From the NCBI RefSeq assembly GCF_036108815.1, contig NZ_CP107985.1:9359501-9423500 (forward strand): a stretch of 64,000 nucleotides of DNA. The letters are read 5' to 3'. Positions 57,970 through 64,000 of the stretch are shown here, one piece after another. The DNA comes from Streptomyces sp. NBC_00353. GTDB lineage: Bacteria; Actinomycetota; Actinomycetes; Streptomycetales; Streptomycetaceae. The first letter of the stretch is position 1. Each line of letters starts with the position of its first letter. Position numbers and translations under genes: made by a program. A model generated the notes under the pieces. That model was not told the origin of the DNA and ran no database searches. It was given only the letters and a program-made list of their open reading frames with translations.

Positions 57970-59199
57970 ATGGCAAAGGCACTGGAAGGCATCCGAGTTG
58001 TGGACATGACGCACGTGCAGTCCGGGCCTTCCGCTACCCAGCTTCTCGCGTGGCTCGGCGCGGACGTCATCAAGGTGGAGGCGCCGACCGGCGACATCAC
58101 GCGCAAGCAGCTGCGCGACCTCCCGGACGTCGACTCCCTGTACTTCACGATGCTCAACTGCAACAAGCGGAGCATTACTCTCAACACGAAGACGGAGCGC
58201 GGCAAGGAGCTGCTGACCGAGCTGATCCGGCGCTCCGATGTGATGGTCGAGAATTTCGGGCCTGGCGCCGTCGATCGGATGGGGTTCACCTGGGAGCGCA
58301 TTCAGGAGATCAACCCGAAAATCGTCTATGCCTCCATCAAGGGCTTCGGCGAAGGGCCGTACACCAACTTCAAGGCGTACGAGGTCGTCGCGCAGGCCAT
58401 GGGCGGGGCGATGGCAACCACCGGGTTCGAGGACGGGCCGCCGCTCGCCACCGGCGCGCAGATCGGCGACTCGGGGACCGGCATCCATGCTGTCGCCGGC
58501 ATCCTGGCTGCCCTCTTCCAGCGTGAGAACACCGGGCGTGGGCAGCGCGTGAACGTGGCCATGCAGCACGCCGTGCTCAATCTGTGCCGGGTGAAACTGC
58601 GGGATCAACAGCGGCTCGCGCACGGTCCGTTGGCCGAGTATCCGAACGAGGACTTCGGGGACGAGGTGCCACGCTCCGGAAACGCCTCCGGCGGCGGGCA
58701 GCCCGGATGGGCGGTGAGGTGCGCTCCCGGCGGGCCCAACGACTACGTGTACGTGATCGTGCAGCCGGTCGGCTGGCGGCCGCTGAGCGAGCTGATCGGG
58801 CGGCCCGAGCTGGCAGATGACCCCGAGTGGGCGACCCCGGAGGTGCGGCTCCCGAAACTCGGCAAGATGTTCCAGCTCATCGAGGAGTGGACCTCGACGC
58901 TCCCCAAGTGGGACGTCCTGCAGAAGCTCAACGCCCACAACATCCCGTGCGGCCCGATCCTCTCCACCAAGGAGATCATCGAGGACGCCTCGCTCGTCGC
59001 CAACGAGATGGTCGTCGAGGTGTCGCACCCGCAGCGCGGCTCGTTCGCCACCGTCGGATCCCCGCTCAAGCTCTCCGATTCCCCCGTCGACATCATCAGC
59101 TCGCCGCTGCTCGGCGAGCACAACGAAGAGGTCTTTGTCGGGGAACTCGGCCTCGGTTACGAGGAATTGGCCCTGTTGCGGACCGGCGGGGTGATCTGA
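57970..59199 (+). CDS. frc: Formyl-CoA:oxalate CoA-transferase
   Basis: A 409-residue class III CoA-transferase (EC 2.8.3.16) that moves CoA from formyl-CoA to oxalate. The N-terminus LEGIRVVDMTHVQSGPSATQ and LGADVIKVEAPTGDITRKQL are typical; the catalytic Asp is D167 in TGAQIGDSGTG (Asp169 in the Oxalobacter enzyme). A Gly-rich loop SGNASGGGQPGWAVRCAPGG, also conserved in Frc, is present. ATG 57970 has GTGAGGAC upstream. It acts with an oxalyl-CoA decarboxylase, not found here, and with the antiporter at 60475. Confidence 0.92.
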   Translation: MAKALEGIRVVDMTHVQSGPSATQLLAWLGADVIKVEAPTGDITRKQLRDLPDVDSLYFTMLNCNKRSITLNTKTERGKELLTELIRRSDVMVENFGPGAVDRMGFTWERIQEINPKIVYASIKGFGEGPYTNFKAYEVVAQAMGGAMATTGFEDGPPLATGAQIGDSGTGIHAVAGILAALFQRENTGRGQRVNVAMQHAVLNLCRVKLRDQQRLAHGPLAEYPNEDFGDEVPRSGNASGGGQPGWAVRCAPGGPNDYVYVIVQPVGWRPLSELIGRPELADDPEWATPEVRLPKLGKMFQLIEEWTSTLPKWDVLQKLNAHNIPCGPILSTKEIIEDASLVANEMVVEVSHPQRGSFATVGSPLKLSDSPVDIISSPLLGEHNEEVFVGELGLGYEELALLRTGGVI

Positions 59200-59386
59200 T
59201 GCCGCTCGGACCGGCCGACGGCGTGTTCGTGCGTACGTGCTGTCGCCACGGCCGCCGTCATGGCCACGCCGGTCGGCGTCGGTCGCGCGCTGCGCACCGC
59301 GTTGTGACCCGGATCCACGGGCATCCGCACTGCACCGCCCGTACTGCCCGCATGACCTCAGACTGAGGCATCGGCCCTCATCGTGC

Positions 59387-59417
59387 CCGCGGCGGCGGAC
59401 CCCGTCCGCCGCCGCGG
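59387..59417 (+). terminator. Terminator downstream of frc
   Basis: A perfect 14-bp stem (CCGCGGCGGCGGAC at 59387-59400, inverse at 59404-59417) with a CCC loop, 187 bases after the frc stop. Confidence 0.7.
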
Positions 59418-60236
59418 CGCGGGTGCGAGGCCGGACGGTGTGTTCTCAGGCGCCCCCTGGCACCGTCCGGCCCGCCCACCCGGCGTCATCGCACCTCACA
59501 CCGGCACAGTGGAACTCAACGAGAAGCCATGAGTGTCAGCGTGAATGCCGTCGACGACCCGTCGCACGATCGCACGAGCATGTGGTGCCCACCATCCGCG
59601 AGGTCGTCAACTTCCTTGGACTGCACGGCAATGAGACATCGGCATGCCCAGGGGCGCGGTGCGCCCTGCGCCCGTCCACAGCAACGTGCAGAGCGACCGT
59701 GCCACCGTGATGCCGCGGCCCCTCTCGAACGCGCTCGGCACGGAGATCGGCTTCACGCCGCCGAGCCTGCGCGGTCTCGACCCCGTGGAAGCGATCCGGT
59801 CCCTGCGCAAGGGGGCCCAAAGGCCCCTTCGGGGGTGCGGGCATCTTGGTCCGAGCGGCCGAGGGCAGCGAGGTGCCTGAACAGGCCCTGCGGCGCACCC
59901 GCATGGCGGCCCGTCCCTCCATGACGGCCGGCGGGTCATCCACGGGGCGTGTGGCACGACGGGGTGGAACGCCGGGCTTGCGCGCTCCGGCTCGTCGACC
60001 GTCCGACGCCGCGCGGGTCGACGGCCGCGTACTGCCCGGAGCCCCCTGCGCTGATGCCGCTGGGCGGCGTCGCCGACCTGAGCAACACCCCAACGCCCCA
60101 AAGGAGATCGTGGTCCGATGGGAGCCCGCCGCGGTCCGACGTGGCGTACGCGGACCTCCGCGTCACATCCGGGCGAGAAAGACGGAGTACGGCCCCTAGA
60201 CAGAGTGGCGACCCGTCTACAGAATACGGTCTACTC
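59418..60236. other. 820-base gap between frc and the antiporter
   Basis: Short pieces look protein-like: HVVPTIREVVNFLGLHGNET near 59585 recalls the start of PucR-type regulators, and ALGTEIGFTPPSLRGLDPVE follows in another frame near 59735. They do not join, and no complete gene is supported. Probably a decayed gene between two oxalate genes. Confidence 0.35.
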
Positions 60237-60250
60237 CATATCGTATGCAA
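60237..60250. promoter_or_regulatory. Oxalate-regulon operator copy 2 (before the antiporter)
   Basis: CATATCGTATGCAA differs from the consensus CATACNGTATGCAA at one arm base. An additional half AATACGGT lies at 60222-60229. It is about 225 bases before the antiporter start. Confidence 0.55.
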
Positions 60251-60474
60251 AGCCTCTGCGTGTGGAGTGGATCACTGTTCCCGTCGTCGTGGAGGGGGTC
60301 GCACATGTGGTGACGCGAAGTCAGGACTCGTGAGCGCACGCGCGCTCCGGGCCGGGCCAGGGTGCAGGGAACCCGGCCGGTCGTGGGGTGAGTCGCGGGG
60401 CGGGCTGGTCCTGACGGCACATGAGAACCGGACAGGGGGCGCTGACCAGGGTTCTGCGACGTAGGGGAAATGGC

Positions 60475-61863
60475 ATGACGACAACTGACATCTCGTCACA
60501 CATTCCGTACAGAGAGGTGACGGACCGCAACGGCCGCGTGTACCGGCTCGGTGAGACCGACCGGGACATCATGCGGAGACCGCGCTGGACCATGGTGCTC
60601 CTGCCGTGGATCGGCATGATGGGCATCAGCTCGTCGGAGTACGCGTTCACCTCCGCCGAGGAGACGCTGCACGACGCGCACTTGTGGGCCAGTGGTCACA
60701 TCTTCTGGCTGATGGGGGTCTGGATCTTCTTCCAGGCAGCCGTGGCCTTCCCGGCCGGGCAGCTCCGCGAGAGCGGGAGGCTGCCGGCCAGGAGCGCGAT
60801 GATGCTCGGAGCGCTGGGCACCCTGCTCGGCTATCTCTCGCTGGCGTACGCACCGCATGTCATCGTCGCCTACTTCGGCTTCGGTATGTTCAGCGGCATC
60901 GGCGCCGGGCTCGTCTACGCGACCTGTGTGAACATGGTCGGCAAGTGGTACCCGGAGCGCAAGGGCGGCAAGACCGGCATGGTCAACGGCGGTTTCGCCT
61001 ACGGCTCGGTGCCGTTCGTGTTCCTGTTCACCTCGTACATGGATCTGTCCAACTACCAGGGTGTACTGGTCTCCGTCGGGGTCATCTGCTGTGCGGCCGT
61101 CGCGGTCGCCGGCTGGTTCTTCAAGGACCCGCCGAAGAACTGGTGGCCCCATCACGTCGACCCGCTGAAGGTCTCGGACGACCCGCGGATCGTGCGGTCG
61201 CTGGCGAAGAACCCGCCGGCGGTCAAGCAGTACACCCCGCGTGAGGCGGCCCGGACCCCGGTGCTGTGGATGATGTGGTTCTGCCTCCTCTGCACGGCGG
61301 GCATCAACATCTTCGGTATCGCCATGCAGGTGCCGTTCGGCAAGGAGATGGGGTTCGCCGGCGGCATCGTGGCCACGGCCATGTCGCTCAAGGCGATCGT
61401 GAACGGGACCGGCCGGGGTGTCATCGGCTGGATCTCCGACCGGTACGGACGCCGCAACACGCTGATCATCGTCTGTCTGGTCCTGGGATCCGCGCAGTTC
61501 GGGGTCTTCTTCTCCGGCGACATCGGCTCGATGCCGTTCTTCCTGTTCTGCTCGATGGTCTCCGGCTTCGGTGGCGGCGCCATCTTCCCGCTGTTCGCGG
61601 CGATGACCGCGGACTACTTCGGTGAGAACAACAACGCCTCGAACTACGGGATGGTCTACAGCTCGAAGCTGATCTCCGGCCTGGTCGGTTCCGGCGTCGG
61701 AGCCCTCGTGGTCGGTGCCTGGGGCTACGGCGGTGCCTTCGCCCTGGCAGGCAGCATCGGGCTCGCCTCCGCGGTACTTGCGGTGTTCCTGCGGGCACCG
61801 GGCCGGTCGAACCAGGGGGGCGTCCGCTCGGCCACGGGCGCGGCTGCGAGGGAGGCGCTCTGA
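60475..61863 (+). CDS. Oxalate:formate antiporter-like MFS transporter
   Basis: A 462-residue membrane protein with 12 helices and a long cytosolic N-terminus. Features: RRPRWTMVLLPWIGMMGISS before helix 1, FGFGMFSGIGAGLVYATCVN and KWYPERKGGKTGMVNGGFAY (loop 4-5 of the OxlT group), and a second KMSLKAIVNGTGRGVIGW-like block after helix 8 (SLKAIVNGTGRGVIGWISDR). It would exchange oxalate for formate. ATG 60475 has AGGGGA upstream. Proximity to frc and a shared operator motif support the role. Confidence 0.88.
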   Translation: MTTTDISSHIPYREVTDRNGRVYRLGETDRDIMRRPRWTMVLLPWIGMMGISSSEYAFTSAEETLHDAHLWASGHIFWLMGVWIFFQAAVAFPAGQLRESGRLPARSAMMLGALGTLLGYLSLAYAPHVIVAYFGFGMFSGIGAGLVYATCVNMVGKWYPERKGGKTGMVNGGFAYGSVPFVFLFTSYMDLSNYQGVLVSVGVICCAAVAVAGWFFKDPPKNWWPHHVDPLKVSDDPRIVRSLAKNPPAVKQYTPREAARTPVLWMMWFCLLCTAGINIFGIAMQVPFGKEMGFAGGIVATAMSLKAIVNGTGRGVIGWISDRYGRRNTLIIVCLVLGSAQFGVFFSGDIGSMPFFLFCSMVSGFGGGAIFPLFAAMTADYFGENNNASNYGMVYSSKLISGLVGSGVGALVVGAWGYGGAFALAGSIGLASAVLAVFLRAPGRSNQGGVRSATGAAAREAL

Positions 61864-61968
61864 GTAGGAGGTTCGGTCCCGCCGCGCGCGGGGCAGAGCC
61901 GGGGTGTCCCCGCGCGGCGCCCCCCGTACCGGTCCGACCGCGTTCCTGACGACCACTTCTGGTTTTCC

Positions 61969-62000
61969 TGCTGTCGCCCCGGCTCGCCGGGGCGACAGCA
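61969..62000 (+). terminator. Terminator after the antiporter gene
   Basis: A perfect 14-bp stem (TGCTGTCGCCCCGG at 61969-61982, inverse at 61987-62000) with loop CTCG, preceded by TTTT. It separates the antiporter from the carbonic anhydrase. Confidence 0.8.
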
Positions 62001-62051
62001 TTCTGCCCGGCTCCGTTCTGCCCGAGCATCGACGCTGAGAGGCGACCGACC

Positions 62052-62603
62052 ATGTTGACATCGACACCTTCCGGTGCACGCCCGTCCACCGGTTCCCCTG
62101 GCCAGGAATCGGTCATCGACTCCCTGGTGCGGGCCAACCGGGCCTACGCCGACGCGTTTCGCGACCCCGGAATGGATGCCCGTCCCGTCCTCGGAGTGGC
62201 CGTCGTGGCCTGTATGGACGCCCGAATCGACCTGCACGCCGCGCTCGGACTCGAACTGGGGGACTGCCACACCATCCGCAATGCCGGTGGAGTGGTCACC
62301 GACGACACCATCCGCTCCCTCACCATCAGCCAGCGCGCCCTGAACACCCGAAGCATCGTCCTCATCCACCACACGGGGTGCGGCCTGCAGACACTGACCG
62401 AGGAGTTCCGGTACGAGCTGGAGCGGGAGGTCGGGCAGCGGCCGGCCTGGGCGGTGGAGTCGTTCCAGGACGTCGACCAGGACGTACGGCAGTCGATGCG
62501 GCGAGTACATACGTCGCCGTTCCTGCCGCATACCGACGACGTGAGGGGCTTCGTCTTCGATGTGGCGTCGGGGCTGTTGAGGGAGATCTCGGACCTCGAC
62601 TGA
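62052..62603 (+). CDS. Beta-class carbonic anhydrase
   Basis: A 183-residue zinc enzyme interconverting CO2 and bicarbonate. Zinc ligands are C54 (in VVACMDARID, with D56), H107 and C110 (IHHTGCG). CHTIRNAGGVVTDDTIRSLT is the second conserved block. Length and motifs match the short actinobacterial type (Rv1284-like). ATG 62052 has GAGAGG upstream. It sits in the oxalate module, where CO2 is a product, but has its own promoter; a functional link is inference. Confidence 0.93.
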   Translation: MLTSTPSGARPSTGSPGQESVIDSLVRANRAYADAFRDPGMDARPVLGVAVVACMDARIDLHAALGLELGDCHTIRNAGGVVTDDTIRSLTISQRALNTRSIVLIHHTGCGLQTLTEEFRYELEREVGQRPAWAVESFQDVDQDVRQSMRRVHTSPFLPHTDDVRGFVFDVASGLLREISDLD

Positions 62604-62692
62604 GAGTCCTTGCATCCACGCGACTTTGCGTCGTTCGAGGGGGAGTCGGGTGGCCGGGGCCGTCCGATACGTAGCGCTGCGGGGAACAATGG

Positions 62693-62706
62693 CATACTGT
62701 ATGCAA
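62693..62706. promoter_or_regulatory. Oxalate-regulon operator copy 3
   Basis: CATACTGTATGCAA, a perfect match to CATAC-N-GTATGCAA, 95 bases before the acyl-CoA dehydrogenase-like start. A further GATACGTA lies at 62666-62673. Confidence 0.65.
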
Positions 62707-62800
62707 TGCAAGCGTGCCTCGCCGATCCGCGATCCGCGGCCGAGGCCATCGGGACCGCCCGCCCGGGGCGGATCGGACATCGCACCTGAGGGGGCGCCCC

Positions 62801-63598
62801 GTGTCGTATCCCAGCGCACTGCATGACGTTCTGGACCACGTCATCGCTCCGGCCGGCGAACTGGCCTACCAGGAAGGGAAGTTCCCGCGCGCGGCGGTCA
62901 CGGCGCTCGGCCGGGCCGGGCTCCTCGGGCTGACCTGCTCGGCCGAACCCACCGGTGGCGGCGCCGACTTGGCGCGAGCCGCCGAGGTGGTCGCCCGGGT
63001 CATGCCCGTGTGCCCGGCCACGGCCGCGGTGCTCCAGTCCCACTACGCGGCGGCCGCGGTGGTCGAGGCGTACGGCGGCCGGTGGCTGCGGGGTGAGGTC
63101 GCGGCCGGCCGCCACCTGTGCACCCTCGCGGTGGTGGAGGACGGCGCCGGGGGAGCGGTGCGCTCGACCGCGCGGCGTACCGGAGGCGTGGTGGCGCTGC
63201 GGGCCCGCAAGCGTGATGTGGTAGCCGCAGGTGAGGCGGACAGTTATGTCTGGTCGTCTGTCGCCCCGGACGGTGGCCTGACGCTCTGGGGCGTGCCGGC
63301 CCATGCTCCCGGCCTGTTTGTTCCGGCGCGCGCCACCGGGGCACCGCTTGCCAGCGCCACGTCCACGGTGGTCGCCGACCCGGTGCGCATCCCGGCCGAG
63401 GCGATGCTGGGGGCGGACGGCGAGGGTTTCAAGATTCTGCTCGGCGCCGTGCTGCCGTGGCTGCTCGAGCTGTGCGCCGTCGTCGGGTCCGACGCGGTGC
63501 ACCCCTCGCTGGGCGCGCTGGCGCGATCCGCTTCCGGGACCGCGCGCTCCGGCGACGGTCAGGCGTTCGCGGCCTCCGCCGCGATGGCTTTGCGGTAG
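62801..63598 (+). CDS. Truncated acyl-CoA dehydrogenase-like protein
   Basis: A 265-residue product from GTG 62801 (GAGGGGG upstream). The N-terminal helical domain (LHDVLDHVIAPAGELAYQEG, FPRAAVTALGRAGLLGLTCS) and the beta domain are present, ending DPVRIPAEAMLGADGEGFKI then LLGAVLPWLLELCAVVG. The C-terminal four-helix domain that carries the catalytic Glu and binds FAD is missing; full family members have about 380 residues. The last 13 codons overlap the convergent GntR gene. Probably inactive or a degenerate gene, although expression signals are intact. Confidence 0.75.
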   Translation: MSYPSALHDVLDHVIAPAGELAYQEGKFPRAAVTALGRAGLLGLTCSAEPTGGGADLARAAEVVARVMPVCPATAAVLQSHYAAAAVVEAYGGRWLRGEVAAGRHLCTLAVVEDGAGGAVRSTARRTGGVVALRARKRDVVAAGEADSYVWSSVAPDGGLTLWGVPAHAPGLFVPARATGAPLASATSTVVADPVRIPAEAMLGADGEGFKILLGAVLPWLLELCAVVGSDAVHPSLGALARSASGTARSGDGQAFAASAAMALR

Positions 63599-64000
63599 GT
63601 GCGGGTGCGTTCGGTGTGCTTGCGCATGATCTCGCCGGCCCGCTCGGGGTCGCCCTTTGCGATGGCCTCGATGAGGCGGGCGTGTTCGTTCCAGGAGCCC
63701 TTGGAGCGGGAGTTGGCGATCGGGGTGTAGTACCAGCGCACCTTGCGCCCCACCTGTGTGATCAGCTCGGCGAGCACGTCGTTGCCGCCCACGGATGTGA
63801 TGTAGGTGTGCAGGGCCGTGTTCGCGGCGACCAGGCGGTCGGTCGTGCTCTCCGCCAGTGCCTCCAAGCCCTCTTGCTGGAGCTGCCACAGGTGCTCGAT
63901 GTGCTCGGGCTTGGCGTGGCGCGCCGCCAGTTGTGCGGAGTAGGTCTCCAACACCGTACGGACGTCGAGGAGTTGGGTCGCCTCCTCCTGTGTGGGGGTG
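63559..64000 (-). CDS. GntR/FadR-type regulator, FCD domain (5' end outside the window)
   Basis: Only the C-terminal 146 residues are in the window; the frame continues past 64000, so the DNA-binding wing lies outside. The visible part is the all-helical FCD domain: TVLETYSAQLAARHAKPEHI, STTDRLVAANTALHTYITSV, GRKVRWYYTPIANSRSKGSW and NEHARLIEAIAKGDPERAGE with metal-type His/Asp residues (ALHTYI, EHARLI, MRKHTERT). It is the likely reader of the CATAC-N-GTATGCAA sites. Confidence 0.85.
   Translation of the reverse strand, partial: TPTQEEATQLLDVRTVLETYSAQLAARHAKPEHIEHLWQLQQEGLEALAESTTDRLVAANTALHTYITSVGGNDVLAELITQVGRKVRWYYTPIANSRSKGSWNEHARLIEAIAKGDPERAGEIMRKHTERTRTYRKAIAAEAANA

Noticed and set aside
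59540..59880. A PucR-type regulator gene between frc and the antiporter
   Set aside because: Only VPTIREVV-like text is reminiscent; the frame stops after about 45 codons and the continuation does not align, so it is only noted as decayed sequence.
1..64000. tRNA and rRNA genes
   Set aside because: No T-loop (GTTCGAATC-like) with a matching acceptor stem and no rRNA-like sequence was found by eye. A tRNAscan-SE and Infernal run would settle this.
1..64000. A secondary-metabolite biosynthetic cluster
   Set aside because: No polyketide synthase, NRPS, terpene synthase or RiPP maturase was seen; SRPBCC, SDR, SnoaL and MFS genes are scattered with separate regulators.

Overview
The window is high-GC actinobacterial DNA with the gene content and codon bias of Streptomyces: GTG/TTG starts, ATGA or GTGA start-stop overlaps, three SpoIIE-type phosphatases, a das-like amino-sugar transport operon, Tat and lipoprotein signals, and many one-component regulators divergent from a single enzyme gene. 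No rRNA, tRNA, essential housekeeping operon or biosynthetic megasynthase is visible. Many broken genes and transposase scraps (IS5, IS21, TnpB, integrase) suggest a recombination-worn chromosome arm. The genus and arm location are inferences.

Layout. 1-4 kb: PAS/GAF/SpoIIE phosphatase, IS5 scrap, a decayed secreted-protein gene coupled to a 44-residue ten-cysteine microprotein, and a small zinc ribbon. 4.2-11.6 kb: GntR/UTRA regulator divergent from a sugar-binding lipoprotein, two permeases, a GH20 hexosaminidase and a CBM3-GH16 secreted enzyme; this resembles the dasR-dasABCD arrangement and has a perfect palindrome in the control region. 11.8-20 kb: RibD-like reductase, SBP56/methanethiol oxidase between IS21 istA and istB scraps, ArsR-MFS pair, and LysR divergent from an aldo/keto reductase and SRPBCC gene. 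20-28 kb: IS5 and integrase remnants, a CRISPR-like hairpin repeat remnant, HxlR divergent from SDR-SnoaL with a 12-bp inverted-repeat operator, a CGNR regulator and an allene-oxide-cyclase-like secreted protein.

28.5-31.7 kb is a metal-handling cassette: ArsR divergent from a His-rich CDF exporter, a DUF6153-like protein and a Met/His-rich lipoprotein. 33-40 kb holds a second SpoIIE phosphatase, a HAD protein, a cysteinyl-tRNA-synthetase-like pseudoenzyme coupled to a SixA-type histidine phosphatase, and two collapsed ABC-ATPase genes around a PadR regulator with a nested palindrome. 40-49 kb holds a NodB deacetylase, ArsR-AHSA1-RibD and OYE/MarR cassettes, DUF899, a cold-shock gene and DUF1905. 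49.5-57 kb holds a third SpoIIE phosphatase fused to an anti-sigma-type ATPase, an aldo/keto reductase that seems to have lost its start codon, a run of unknown small genes, and a Tat-exported TagC/helveticin-like protein.

57.8-64 kb is an oxalate module: formyl-CoA transferase, oxalate:formate antiporter, beta-carbonic anhydrase, a truncated acyl-CoA dehydrogenase and an FCD-type GntR regulator running off the edge. Three copies of CATAC-N-GTATGCAA lie upstream of frc, the antiporter and the dehydrogenase and may define one regulon. Oxalyl-CoA decarboxylase, the expected partner, is not in the window.
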